Assembly (NCBI GenBank): GCA_913061235.1
Contig: CAJXTB010000023.1
Span: forward strand, 1 to 64,000
Origin: an uncultured Pseudomonadota bacterium
GTDB taxonomy: Bacteria > Myxococcota_A > UBA796 > GCA-2862545
DNA: 64,000 bases
Direction: 5' to 3'
The notes beneath the pieces are model-generated. The model saw only the letters and a program-made list of their open reading frames with translations, did no database searches and had not been told where the DNA came from. Positions 16,287 through 24,974 of this stretch are shown here, piece after piece (within the stretch, counting starts at the first letter, position 1; every line of letters starts with the position of its first letter). A program made the position numbers and the translations under genes.

Positions 16287-17570
16287 TCATCGCAGGTCGT
16301 TCGCCAGTGCATCGCGGTGGTCAGGGTGGGCGATGCTGATGAGCGCCTCTGCGCGCCGGTGAAGTGAACGGCCAAACAAGTTCACGGCGCCATACTCGGT
16401 CACGACCCAGTGCACGTCGGCACGGCTGGTGACCACGCCCGCACCGAGTGCCAAGGTGGAGACGATTCGGCTGAGCGCTCCGCCGCGTGCCGTAGACGGA
16501 AGAGCAATGATGGGCACGCCACCCGTAGAGCGGGCAGCAGCGCGGATAAAGTCGACTTGCCCTCCCACCCCCGAGTAGATGCGGCGGCCAATGGAGTCGC
16601 TGTTGACCTGTCCGGTCAGGTCGACGGAGATGGCGCTGTTGATGGCGACCAGTCTGTCGTTGCTCGACGCTACGATGAGGTCGTTTGTGTGGTCGCACGG
16701 GTGTGCCTCAACCACGGGGTTTTCATGGCACCAGTCGTACAGCTCTCGCGTGCCTAGGATGAAGGTGGTCACGACCTTCCGGCGGTGACGCGTCTTGTGT
16801 CGACCGGTGATTAGACCCGCCTGACACGCCTGCATCACGCCGTTTGAGATCATCTCGCTGTGAACGCCGAGGTCGAGTCCGGGGTTGTCGCACAGCAGTC
16901 CAATCACCGCGTCTGGAACGCCGCCAATGCCGAGCTGCAGGGTGGCGCCATGGGGGATGAGCGGCACGATGTGCTCTGCGATGCGGCGCTCGATGTCGGT
17001 CGGGTTGGGGCAGGCCAGCTCTGCAAGCTCTTCTTCGCCCTCCACAATGGTGTCGACCTCGTCTACGTGGAGGAAGGTGTTGCCCAACACACGGGGCATT
17101 CTGGGATTGACCTGAACCACAATGCGCTCGGCACGCTCTGCCGCGGCCAGCGAGGCCATGACCTCGGTACCTAAAGACATGAACCCATGGGCATCTGGCG
17201 GCGAGACCATGAGCACGGCGCGGTCGAGGGACATGTCCATCGTCCGAAGGATTCGGGGGATTTCCGACAGGTGGCAGGGCACGTAGTCGGCGTCTCCGCT
17301 GTTGACTTGGTCGCGGTCGGCGGGTCCAACGAACCACGCATGGTGACGCACATTGGGGTTGGTGCGCGTCTCCAGGGGATCGGCGCCGAGCATCAACACA
17401 TGCCCCACGGACATGCCTGGCGCAGCGTCTGCACGGCGGGCGAGTGCGGCTGCAAGGATGCGCGGCGTGGCGGAGTTCCCGCCGATAAAGATGTTCGCCC
17501 CTGGACCTATGTCAGCCACAGCTGCGTCTGCGCTCATTGTCTTACTTCGGTACCCATCTTGCCACGCCAT
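16287..17570 (-). CDS. Acetyl-CoA hydrolase/transferase-family CoA-transferase
   Basis: A family I-like CoA-transferase (relatives include acetate, succinate and 4-hydroxybutyrate CoA-transferases) that moves CoA between carboxylates through a Glu-CoA thioester. Visible landmarks: ANIFIGGNSATP near the N-terminus, GATLQLGIGGVPDAV, LGVHSEMISNGVM with the probable catalytic Glu, YSGVGGQVDFIRAA, and ADVHWVVTEYGAVNLFGRS at the end, a strong family signature. It has 427 residues; the ATG at 17570 has GGAGG four bases upstream. The nearby succinate-semialdehyde dehydrogenase makes succinate or 4-hydroxybutyrate plausible substrates, though it is not in the same operon. Confidence 0.87.
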   Translation of the reverse strand: MAWQDGYRSKTMSADAAVADIGPGANIFIGGNSATPRILAAALARRADAAPGMSVGHVLMLGADPLETRTNPNVRHHAWFVGPADRDQVNSGDADYVPCHLSEIPRILRTMDMSLDRAVLMVSPPDAHGFMSLGTEVMASLAAAERAERIVVQVNPRMPRVLGNTFLHVDEVDTIVEGEEELAELACPNPTDIERRIAEHIVPLIPHGATLQLGIGGVPDAVIGLLCDNPGLDLGVHSEMISNGVMQACQAGLITGRHKTRHRRKVVTTFILGTRELYDWCHENPVVEAHPCDHTNDLIVASSNDRLVAINSAISVDLTGQVNSDSIGRRIYSGVGGQVDFIRAAARSTGGVPIIALPSTARGGALSRIVSTLALGAGVVTSRADVHWVVTEYGAVNLFGRSLHRRAEALISIAHPDHRDALANDLR

Positions 17571-17691
17571 GCCACCTCCAGAACTGCTGGTTGATGCATA
17601 GGCTTGTGGGTGTCATCGCGCACGCAAGCGGGATGCAGAACGGAGTCCGAGCTCTGCTACGGACGCGGAAAATGGGGCTCTCTGCCGCTGG

Positions 17692-18564
17692 CTACATCTT
17701 CTCCAGCTCTGTGGCTTGCTCCAGGATGGCGTCGACGACGACAGACACCCTCGGCACGTGACGTAGGGCCCGTGGAACCAGTAGGTAGCCACTTCCGGAC
17801 GGGATTTTGGGTAGGTCGACGGGGACAGGAAGGAGCTTTAGGAGTCGGCCCTCAAGCTCTGAGCACAGGAGCAAACCAAGCCCATGCTGCGCTGCTGCGC
17901 GCATGGCCAAATAGTTGTTGGTGGAAAAGACAACGCGCCCCTGATTGTGCTCAGTAATCCACATTGCCTGTGGAATATGCGACATTTCGGAGGACCACTG
18001 GAGCCATGCCAAGTCAGCTTGTGTGGGGTTGGCAGGGAGCGAGTCTAGATAGGCGGCGGAGCCGAACACCCCGGCGGTGACGGTCAGTAGCTTGCGCACA
18101 AGCACATCTCCGCGGTCCATCGGCGCGTTGCGTATGGCAATGTCCGCTTCGAACCCTCCGAGGTCGACAGCACGATTGTCCGCTAGAATCTCCAGCTGCA
18201 CCTTGGGATGAGACTGGCGTAGTCGTAGTGCGACCTCGGGCATGACGTCTACGGCAATGCCCACGGCGGTTGCCACGCGCACCACACCCTCTGGCTCCGT
18301 CTCATGACCTTGGACCACCGCTGTGGCCTGTTGCCATGACGCACGCATGGCTTCGATGTGGTTCCACATGGCATCCGCTGCGGGAGTTCGCACCAGTCCA
18401 GCGGCGGTTCGCGCAAAGAGGTCGTGCCCCAGGCGCTCTTCTAAGGCCGCTATGCGCCGAGACACAGTGGCCTGGCCAATACCGAGCGCCTTCGCCGCAC
18501 CTGTGAAGGTACCCGCAGTACCGGCCGCCCAGACCACGCGCCAGTCGTCCCAGTCCTCGTTCAT
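17692..18564 (-). CDS. LysR-family transcriptional regulator
   Basis: The 290-residue DNA-binding regulator has an N-terminal winged helix-turn-helix (GTFTGAAKALGIGQATVSRRIAALEERLG) and a C-terminal effector domain (VAVDVMPEVALRLRQSHPKVQLEI, FEADIAIRN). The ATG at 18564 (MNEDWDDW) is preferred to a TTG 12 bases upstream because the TTG lies inside a perfect palindrome. It is divergent from a metallo-beta-lactamase-fold lipoprotein gene, the usual arrangement for a LysR target, and the palindromes in between suggest control of both. The effector molecule is unknown. Confidence 0.9.
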   Translation of the reverse strand: MNEDWDDWRVVWAAGTAGTFTGAAKALGIGQATVSRRIAALEERLGHDLFARTAAGLVRTPAADAMWNHIEAMRASWQQATAVVQGHETEPEGVVRVATAVGIAVDVMPEVALRLRQSHPKVQLEILADNRAVDLGGFEADIAIRNAPMDRGDVLVRKLLTVTAGVFGSAAYLDSLPANPTQADLAWLQWSSEMSHIPQAMWITEHNQGRVVFSTNNYLAMRAAAQHGLGLLLCSELEGRLLKLLPVPVDLPKIPSGSGYLLVPRALRHVPRVSVVVDAILEQATELEKM

Positions 18565-18570
18565 CGTCCC

Positions 18571-18629
18571 ATCCAATAATGGATGAAGTGTATCCTGTAT
18601 TCGCTATGGGCATCCAACAATGAATGGAT
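18571..18629. promoter_or_regulatory. Candidate LysR operator pair
   Basis: Bases 18571-18584 read ATCCAATAATGGAT, a perfect inverted repeat (ATCCA-N4-TGGAT). Bases 18612-18629 hold a second pair of the same arms with an eight-base spacer (ATCCA-N8-TGGAT). The first ends seven bases from the regulator start codon and the second lies 22 bases before the divergent gene. This fits autoregulation plus control of the neighbour. Confidence 0.65.
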
Positions 18630-18651
18630 AGAAAGAAGCCAGGAGGTCGTT

Positions 18652-19536
18652 ATGCGATTGTTGATGCTCTTGGTTCTTGCTGGATGTTCACGGGCCATAC
18701 CCACACAGCTACACCCGGCGGGAACGCCATCCACACACGACTTGCTGTGGGATGAGCCAGGGCCGATTGTGTTGGAGTCGGTTGTCTCGGCCACCTGGCA
18801 GGTACCGCTGTCGGGTCTTCTGGACCTGGACGACCCTGCCGCCGCCCACTTTGACAGCGGGCCTTTTCCCATCGTCCTACCCGTGCATGTTCTGACCCAT
18901 CCTGACCACGGCGCGTTCATTGTGGACACCGGAGTCAGCCAGGCGCGTGCCCGGGGAGAGAAGGACGTTGCGCGGGGCTTGATTGCTCAGTTCGTCAAGA
19001 ACGCCGTCCCTGTTGAGCCTCTAGGCGACATCCTCGCCCGACAGGATGCTCCGCTCGCCGGTGTCCTGCTCACCCACACGCACCTCGACCATGTGCTGGG
19101 GCTTGAGGATGTGCCCGAGGGCGTTCCGGTCTACGGAGGGCCCGGGGAAGGGGAGGCTCACGGTTTGAAAGACAGCTTGGTGCAGCCCACCATTCGTCGC
19201 GCCTTCGACGGTCGGTCCTTACAGGTGTGGGACGTTGAAAATGGCACACCCATTGGGCCCGTCAACAGCGCCATTGATGTGCTGGGAGACGGTAGCCTGT
19301 GGGCTATCAGCTCACCGGGCCATACTCAAGGAAGCATGGCGTATCTGGCCTTCACAACCACGGGCCCCGCACTCTTTGTTGGCGACACCTCACACACTCA
19401 GTGGGGGTGGGACAACGGGGTTCCGCCAGGCACATACACGGTCGACGGCGAGGCGAACCGAGACAGCCTGATGCAGCTCAAGGCGCTTGTGGATGAGCAT
19501 CCGAGCATTGCTGTATTCGTGGGGCATGAGCTGTAG
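18652..19536 (+). CDS. Metallo-beta-lactamase-fold lipoprotein
   Basis: A lipid-anchored hydrolase of 294 residues. The signal MRLLMLLVLAGCS has lipobox LAGC with Cys12 as the anchor. The metal site is complete: HTHLDH (HxHxDH), SPGHTQGS, VGDTSH and a terminal VGHEL. The arrangement resembles N-acyl-homoserine lactonases and related lactonases or thioesterases, so a small ester or lactone substrate outside the cytoplasm is likely, but quorum quenching is not demonstrated. AGGAGG lies five bases before the ATG at 18652. Divergent from the LysR gene with palindromic operator-like sequence in between, so it is probably the regulated target. Confidence 0.83.
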   Translation: MRLLMLLVLAGCSRAIPTQLHPAGTPSTHDLLWDEPGPIVLESVVSATWQVPLSGLLDLDDPAAAHFDSGPFPIVLPVHVLTHPDHGAFIVDTGVSQARARGEKDVARGLIAQFVKNAVPVEPLGDILARQDAPLAGVLLTHTHLDHVLGLEDVPEGVPVYGGPGEGEAHGLKDSLVQPTIRRAFDGRSLQVWDVENGTPIGPVNSAIDVLGDGSLWAISSPGHTQGSMAYLAFTTTGPALFVGDTSHTQWGWDNGVPPGTYTVDGEANRDSLMQLKALVDEHPSIAVFVGHEL

Positions 19537-19574
19537 CTAGGGCTCGCTTCACGCGAAACGCAGGGTCTCAGCCA

Positions 19575-19596
19575 TGATGAAGCGGGCGCATCATCA
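19575..19596. terminator. Hairpin between convergent genes
   Basis: TGATGA at 19575-19580 pairs with TCATCA at 19591-19596 around a GC-rich ten-base loop. It sits where two convergent genes end (19536 plus, 19594 minus). There is no T run, and it overlaps the minus-strand stop codon, so a terminator role is tentative. Confidence 0.3.
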
Positions 19597-20208
19597 GCCG
19601 ATGATCAGGTTTCCAGGCATGGCCTCGTCATTGTCGACCTCTGCGATGCCCGAGCGGATGACCGTTGCAGTCGGCGTCGCGCGAGGGGAACCGCGAAGCC
19701 GTAGCTTGCCGACGGAACTTCCCTCAATCGTTGCCGTCGCACCTTCCACCACGGCGACCTGCCCTGGCAGTTTGGTGTGAATCAGCGACAGATGGCCGTG
19801 GGCGAGGACCCAGATGTCATCGCCTTCGCCAAGCTCACACTGCTCTAGGGTGACATTGCCTGCGGCCACACCCACACCACCGGCACGCAGCTGAACGGGA
19901 CGATTGTCCTCAATCCGGCACTTGCGTAGTGTGACTTGGCTGTTCGCCACGACACACACGCCTGCGCCAAGCTCGGCATGGCCACCCCGCAAGGTGACCC
20001 CCTCGACCACCACGGTCAGGTTGTCCTCTTGCACAAGGAGCACGGAGCCTCGCCCGTTGGCGTCGAGAACAGCGCCCTCTTCACCGGTGATCACGACATC
20101 TGTCGCCGCCTCAAAGGAGCCGGTGTGTACGCCAGCAAGGAGGGTAATCTCCCCACCTTTGGCGAGGGCTCGGTGTAGGTTGTCTTCGGTCGAGACGCGA
20201 ACGCTCAC
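19594..20208 (-). CDS. Right-handed beta-helix protein
   Basis: The 204-residue protein is made of short repeated strands (VVITGEEGAVLDA, VVVEGVTLRGGHAELGAGVCVV, VTLRKCRIEDN, VTLEQCELGEGDDIWV), the pattern of parallel beta-helix proteins related to pectate lyases. It has no signal peptide and no obvious lyase active-site cluster, so it may be a binding or structural helix. Its ATG overlaps the stop of the upstream calpain-like gene by four bases, so the two are translationally coupled and probably work together; a regulator, inhibitor or co-delivered partner of the peptidase is conceivable. Function unknown. Confidence 0.7.
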   Translation of the reverse strand: MSVRVSTEDNLHRALAKGGEITLLAGVHTGSFEAATDVVITGEEGAVLDANGRGSVLLVQEDNLTVVVEGVTLRGGHAELGAGVCVVANSQVTLRKCRIEDNRPVQLRAGGVGVAAGNVTLEQCELGEGDDIWVLAHGHLSLIHTKLPGQVAVVEGATATIEGSSVGKLRLRGSPRATPTATVIRSGIAEVDNDEAMPGNLIIG

Positions 20209-21671
20209 GAGCCATCTCCGGTCTTGCCCTTGGGCACTTGGTTCGTTGCTAACGAGTCAAAATAGCCCAGGAATTCCGCCGCCGTAATGGCCTTTGGCTG
20301 GTAGCTTCCCCAGGGGTTGTAGAACTGCAGCTTGTCGCCGTCTACAACGTCTGTGAACGAGTACGCGTGGTTGCCAATGAGCATCTTGCTGGGCAAGACC
20401 ACACCGTGGGCTTCGTAGTCGACCTGCAGCTTCGAGGCATCGTCGACCTCTTCATCGTAGGTGACCTCGACGGAGTTCTTGGCGTAGACAACCGTGCCGT
20501 CTTCCACCTGGGTTCCCAACAGTGGTGCCTCTTTGTCGCCGTCCTTTCCGTTCTCAAACGCGGTCTTGCCGCCATCGTCTTCGTGCTCGATCTCCACGGT
20601 GCCGTGCTGAATCTCGTTCCAGTCGTGGGTCTTTGGAAGCGTGGCTTTGAAGCGACCCTTTCCATCTCCGGAGAAGGGGTTCACGGACGCCATGGCGGTT
20701 GAGTTGATGACACCCGCGTAGATGGCCAGTCCGTCCTCTTTCGCCTTCTGAAAGTAGGGAATGACGTCTTCCTCGCTCATTGAGCTGGGATTCTTGGACC
20801 GAGACCGGTTTCCCGTCAGCTCTGCCATTGCGACACTGCCGGTTCCACCTTCTCCCAGCACTTGATAGCCGCCCTTGAACTTGGCGTACGCCTTCTCCAC
20901 GATGGGGCCCCACTTGGAGCCGTCATTGGCGGAAGCGGCGTAGGCGGTGCTCCCGTCTTTGGTCGTGGGCAGGTAAGCATCTACGTCAATCCAGACCTCT
21001 TCGGGGCTGCCGTACTCGCCCTCAAAGAAGCGAACGCTGTACGTCTCGGTCTCCGCATCGTAGCGGATGGACTCTTCGAGGAAGTCAGGGTTTGCCGAAC
21101 CAATCGCATTCATTGACGCAATGAAGAAGCAGTCGCCGAGCGCGCCCTGCTCGACCTGATTCGCGGCCAGGTCTTCCGTGGTCTGGTCTCCCTCGAACTT
21201 CTCCCACGTGTAGTCGTCAAAGACCTTGCTATCGAGCTCTTCGTCCATGCCCAGGCTTGGCTGGTTGGAGAAGTAGTCGCTCTCAATCCAGCCCGAAGTG
21301 CTTGCCTCTTTGTCGCGATACTCGATCTTGAACCAGCCCTCTCGCTTGTCAACAACCTTGACCGCCGTTCCGCTCTTCAGGGTGCTCTCCGGCGTTTCGG
21401 ATTCGAAGGTCGTGTACAGCGCAATCTCGGCACCCGATTCGTCGATGGCTGCACCGGGTGTACCTGTCCTTACGCCGGTATCTGGCCGCGACACACCGTC
21501 TTTCACGCCCTGCTGAGTCGGTTCGTTCGAGACCATCTGGCCAAACCATCCAGACTCAGACTCCGACGCGTTCGAAGCGACGGTAGAGGACGACGATGTA
21601 GAGGCGTTTCCGCTCGCAGGGCGGGCTGCTCCAGGCGTCTGTTTCGGTGCTCGACGTTGTTTTTGGGACAC
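20205..21671 (-). CDS. Calpain-like cysteine peptidase with SH3b domain
   Basis: A C2-family (calpain) peptidase with all three catalytic residues: Cys181 in LGDCFFIASM, His435 in GNHAYSF, Asn452 in FYNPWGS. Residues ~80-135 form an SH3b-like domain (ALYTTF...GTAVKVVDKREGWFKIEY...SGWIESDYF). The first ~60 residues are Ser/Ala/Pro/Gln-rich and basic at the very start, with no signal peptide. The GTG at 21671 has GGAGG four bases upstream; the frame upstream of it looks non-coding. Total 488 residues. A ~90-residue acidic stretch (~360-420) between Cys and His is unusual. Substrate unknown; cytosolic processing or export as an effector are both possible. Confidence 0.86.
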   Translation of the reverse strand: MSQKQRRAPKQTPGAARPASGNASTSSSSTVASNASESESGWFGQMVSNEPTQQGVKDGVSRPDTGVRTGTPGAAIDESGAEIALYTTFESETPESTLKSGTAVKVVDKREGWFKIEYRDKEASTSGWIESDYFSNQPSLGMDEELDSKVFDDYTWEKFEGDQTTEDLAANQVEQGALGDCFFIASMNAIGSANPDFLEESIRYDAETETYSVRFFEGEYGSPEEVWIDVDAYLPTTKDGSTAYAASANDGSKWGPIVEKAYAKFKGGYQVLGEGGTGSVAMAELTGNRSRSKNPSSMSEEDVIPYFQKAKEDGLAIYAGVINSTAMASVNPFSGDGKGRFKATLPKTHDWNEIQHGTVEIEHEDDGGKTAFENGKDGDKEAPLLGTQVEDGTVVYAKNSVEVTYDEEVDDASKLQVDYEAHGVVLPSKMLIGNHAYSFTDVVDGDKLQFYNPWGSYQPKAITAAEFLGYFDSLATNQVPKGKTGDGS

Positions 21672-21768
21672 AAGGCCTCCGAGGAGAGGGGGTGATGTCC
21701 CGAGTATAGTCGTTGCATACCGCGCAGTCGCCACAAATTCGAAGAGCGGATGCCTAGTCGATGCATCG

Positions 21769-24111
21769 TTGGAGGGCCGTTACACTGGGCGTGGAGACGC
21801 TCCTATTCTCATCCGCCTCGCTCTCGTAATCGCCGCAAGTCAGGGTTCCGTTGCGGTGGCCTGTGAGCCGTACACCCTGGATGGATGGTTGGCTGACGTG
21901 GCCGCGGTGGACGCCACGCTAGAGGCGGTGGATATCGACGCTGCTGGCGAGCAGCTTGCGACGGTTGCAGAACAGCTCGCGTGCCTGGACGTGGCTGCTC
22001 CGCCGGAGGTGTTCGCACGGTTCGCGCTGCAGCGGGCCACGGTAGCGTTCTTTGGCCAGGACGAGATGGTTGCGCTCCGCTGGTCACGGGCTTCGCAGTT
22101 CGCGGACTCGGATGCGGCGTGGCCGTCGATCATCGCTGAGGGCCACCCGGTGCGCAGTCTGTCTGAGGAGACAGGGCCGCCGCTATGGGGAGGTCCTGAC
22201 GGAGGCTTTGCGGTCGACCGACGCGGAGCGGTGCTGGCCAACGGGTTGTTCCTTGCCCGGCCACGCTTGCCGTCGGAGGTACCCGTGCTCATCCAGGTCT
22301 TCGACCGCCGTGGAGACTGGGTCCAGGGCCATTGGCAGGACGGACCTCTCTTTCCAGAGGCGTTGGTCGATGCAGACGCGGACGTGATGGCGGCGCCAGA
22401 GTGGGCGGCGACGGCAGCTCCAGGGCTTGGTGAGGCTACTGAAGTCTCTGTGGCACCCATTGACGACGACCCCGGAGGCTTCGATGACAGCATTCCCGAG
22501 CCGACTGCACCGGTAGACGACCGCCCTGTGGAAGAGCGCGCGCGAGAAGCGTGGGAGCGCGCCGTGTGGATTGCGGACGAGAATCCGAGTGTGGGCCGTC
22601 GTAAAATTCAGGAGTTCTTGGGGGACTTTGGCGACTCTGGCATTCCCGAGGTCGCGGATGCCCAGCGCTGGTTGCAGGCGAATCCGGAGCCCGAGCCGGA
22701 AGTCGCTGTGGCCCAGGCTGAACCGGAAACAGTGCGCCAACCGCGCGAGCGACGCCGCCGACAGAGAACGCCTCGCGAGCGACGTGAACGCAGAACGGCT
22801 GAGCCTGTTGAAGGCGAGCTTGTTGAATCGGAGCTTGTTGAGGTGGTTGAACCTGTTGAGGTCGAGCCTGCCGCCGCCGAGCCTGCCGCCGCCGAGGCCG
22901 ACCTTGCGCCCGCCCACACACTCGCGCCTCGGGAAGCACCTGCGGCGGAGGTCGAGGCACCGACTGTCGAAGCGAGTGCCTTTATCGAGTTTTCAACGAG
23001 TGAACAGGGGCCTGGTCGCCTTCAGGATCCTGTTATCGGGCCGGTACCGACTGTCGTCGCCCAGTCGCTACGCGGAGCGAGTCCCGAGGTTCGTATGACC
23101 GCGACCCGGGAGGTCGTCATCGACACGACTGGGTTGGAGGGAGACACGGTGTGCTTGTCTGAGAAGACAGAGTGCAAGAAGCCTGAACCCCTTGGCGAAT
23201 GGGCGCGGTTCCGACTGACAGGCTCCCCCGGACTTCACGCCGTCTCTCTGACCGTCGACGGTTCATCCGGGCATTCCACGCACACCGCTTGGTACTGGCT
23301 CGACACCAAGGCGCCGAAGCTTGGCTCCATCACCGTTGTGCCAGATGCCGAGGGCTGGACGGTACTCGCGTCTGACCTCACCGACGCGCACAGCCGAGTG
23401 GCGTCGTGGATTGTTGGCCAGGCCACCCGCCAGGCCGAGGATGACTGTTCGGATGTCCTGGTCCAAGGCACACAGCCCGCTGTGTGGATTGGGCGGGACC
23501 AAGCTGCCTGGAACGCGCTCATCTTCTGCGCCGTCGATGAGGCGGGGCTGGTGAGCGACCCCATCAAGGTAGAGCTTGAGTACGACGCGATTGGAACGGT
23601 CGTTCACGCCGAGTCTGGGCCGGTCGCCTTTGTCCCAGCGCCCACAACGCTCGAGCCCCTCGTGACAGACGAACCCGTGTGCCGAAGCGACCGGGCATCG
23701 TGCCGCAGGTATCGCGAGCCGTCCGAGGTCGAGCCACACGGTCTGTCGGGGACATCTAAGCTGCAGTCTGCGTACACCTTCTCGGGTCGTGAGTACTCGC
23801 CAAGGGTTGCCATCCGACACGCCGTGGTGGACACGCGCGCGCCATCGGATGGGACGTTGGTCACCCTTCAGACCGATGAAGCGCTGGTCGTGGGCTGGCC
23901 CGGCGCTAGCGATGCAGAGACGCGAATCGCTAGCTACCGACTGGTCGGTGCTCTCGGAGACGCTCCAGAAGACTGCATGACCGGCTCTGCCTTGTACGAG
24001 GGTGATGCTCTGTGGACGACGCTACCCCGGGGCGACTGGCACCTGCGCGTGTGCGCCATCGATCAGGTCGGTAACGTGTCTTCCGGTGCGACTGCGGTGG
24101 TTCGCGACTAA
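21769..24111 (+). CDS. Secreted multidomain protein with Glu/Val/Ala linker and Ig/FnIII-like domains
   Basis: About 780 residues from the TTG at 21769. The N-terminus has a signal-like run (IRLALVIAASQGSVAVA before CEPY); an ATT at ~21814 downstream of GGAG is an alternative start. Residues ~30-200 form an alpha-helical region followed by a beta part (WGGPDGGFAVDRRGAVLANG, VPVLIQVFDRRGDWVQGHW). A low-complexity Arg then Glu/Val/Pro/Ala linker follows (EPVEGELVESELVEVVEP), partly from repeated nucleotide units. The rest looks like several beta-sandwich domains with DTKAP and DTRAPSDGTL boundaries and paired cysteines. The family is not recognised; a periplasmic or surface protein is likely. 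Divergent from the calpain-like gene by 97 bases. Confidence 0.7.
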   Translation: MEGRYTGRGDAPILIRLALVIAASQGSVAVACEPYTLDGWLADVAAVDATLEAVDIDAAGEQLATVAEQLACLDVAAPPEVFARFALQRATVAFFGQDEMVALRWSRASQFADSDAAWPSIIAEGHPVRSLSEETGPPLWGGPDGGFAVDRRGAVLANGLFLARPRLPSEVPVLIQVFDRRGDWVQGHWQDGPLFPEALVDADADVMAAPEWAATAAPGLGEATEVSVAPIDDDPGGFDDSIPEPTAPVDDRPVEERAREAWERAVWIADENPSVGRRKIQEFLGDFGDSGIPEVADAQRWLQANPEPEPEVAVAQAEPETVRQPRERRRRQRTPRERRERRTAEPVEGELVESELVEVVEPVEVEPAAAEPAAAEADLAPAHTLAPREAPAAEVEAPTVEASAFIEFSTSEQGPGRLQDPVIGPVPTVVAQSLRGASPEVRMTATREVVIDTTGLEGDTVCLSEKTECKKPEPLGEWARFRLTGSPGLHAVSLTVDGSSGHSTHTAWYWLDTKAPKLGSITVVPDAEGWTVLASDLTDAHSRVASWIVGQATRQAEDDCSDVLVQGTQPAVWIGRDQAAWNALIFCAVDEAGLVSDPIKVELEYDAIGTVVHAESGPVAFVPAPTTLEPLVTDEPVCRSDRASCRRYREPSEVEPHGLSGTSKLQSAYTFSGREYSPRVAIRHAVVDTRAPSDGTLVTLQTDEALVVGWPGASDAETRIASYRLVGALGDAPEDCMTGSALYEGDALWTTLPRGDWHLRVCAIDQVGNVSSGATAVVRD

Positions 24112-24127
24112 GGGCGTGTCCCAAGGG

Positions 24128-24397
24128 CTATAGAGCGCCGGGTCGACCCCGACAGACGACCGTACCAGTGACCACGTCGACACCGTCGTCGCACAGCCGC
24201 TGGTACAGCGCGAACTCGGCTTGGCACGTCCCACAGCTCCCGGTGGTCTCGGACACACCGTCGTAGCTACACGTGACGTTGCCATCGAAGCACTCTGCAC
24301 AGATTGCGTACTGTTCAGCGAGCTGACAGGGGTCGTTGTCGACTTCAATGCGCTCAACAGAGCAGCCGACCATCAACACTAAGAGCCACGTACGCAT
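24128..24397 (-). CDS. Small Cys-rich lipoprotein
   Basis: An 89-residue protein whose signal MRTWLLVLMVGCS carries lipobox VGC. The mature part has about eight more cysteines (CQLAEQYAICAECFDGNVTC, GSCGTC, LC, VC), suggesting disulphides in the periplasm or outside. GGAGG sits four bases upstream of the ATG at 24397. Not recognised as a family. It is divergent from the ECF sigma-factor gene 82 bases away. Confidence 0.72.
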   Translation of the reverse strand: MRTWLLVLMVGCSVERIEVDNDPCQLAEQYAICAECFDGNVTCSYDGVSETTGSCGTCQAEFALYQRLCDDGVDVVTGTVVCRGRPGAL

Positions 24398-24479
24398 CAA
24401 TCCTCCGCCTGTTTTCGTCCAGTATTCGGTATCGGGCTTTTCGGTGTAAGGACTTTGGTGGGATGGGTACTAAGTACAT

Positions 24480-24974
24480 ATGCAACCCACTTTCGAGCAA
24501 ATCCACCGCGACTTCGGTCCTTCCGTCTCTCGACAGGTCGCCAGCTACCTGCCACCTGGGCAGAACCGGGAAGACCTGGTCCAGGACATTTGGCTAGCCA
24601 TCTGGAAGGCCCTGCCTCGCTTTCGTGGAGACAGCTCCACCAAGACCTACATCTTTCGCATTGTGCACAACCGAGCAATGACCTGGCTCACCCGGCGTCG
24701 CACTCTCGATGTCAGTGACGAGCTGGACCGGGTCTCCGACTCTCGGCCCAGTCCCGAGCAGAACGTTGCTTCGCAGCAGGGCGCGGACGCTCTGATGTGG
24801 GCCATTCGCCAGCTTTCGCCAGGTCAGAGACAAGTGCTCATCCTGTTGCTTGAGGGGCTGAGCCACGCGGAGATTGCAGACATTCTCAACGTGAGTGCAA
24901 GCGCGGTGGGAGTTCGAATCCATCGAGCCCGAACACATCTACGAACAACCCTAGGAGTCCAACATGGACGTTGA
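24480..24974 (+). CDS. ECF-type RNA polymerase sigma factor
   Basis: The 164-residue sigma-70-family factor contains only regions 2 and 4. Region 2 is seen in REDLVQDIWLAIWKALPRFRG and TKTYIFRIVHNRAMTWLTRRR; region 4 in LSPGQRQVLILLLEGLSHAEIADILNVSASAVGVRIHRARTHLR. ECF factors redirect RNA polymerase, usually under control of a membrane anti-sigma factor encoded next door. The following gene overlaps it by 11 bases and encodes a membrane protein, which fits. The ATG at 24480 starts right at the expected N-terminus. Confidence 0.92.
   Translation: MQPTFEQIHRDFGPSVSRQVASYLPPGQNREDLVQDIWLAIWKALPRFRGDSSTKTYIFRIVHNRAMTWLTRRRTLDVSDELDRVSDSRPSPEQNVASQQGADALMWAIRQLSPGQRQVLILLLEGLSHAEIADILNVSASAVGVRIHRARTHLRTTLGVQHGR

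Noticed and set aside
21769-24111. Immunoglobulin-like adhesin with a defined family
   Set aside because: Beta-sandwich boundaries are suggestive but no domain is clear enough to name, so only a general description is given.
24905-24930. GTTCGAATCC, resembling a tRNA T-loop
   Set aside because: It lies inside the sigma-factor gene, and no acceptor or anticodon arms can be formed around it.
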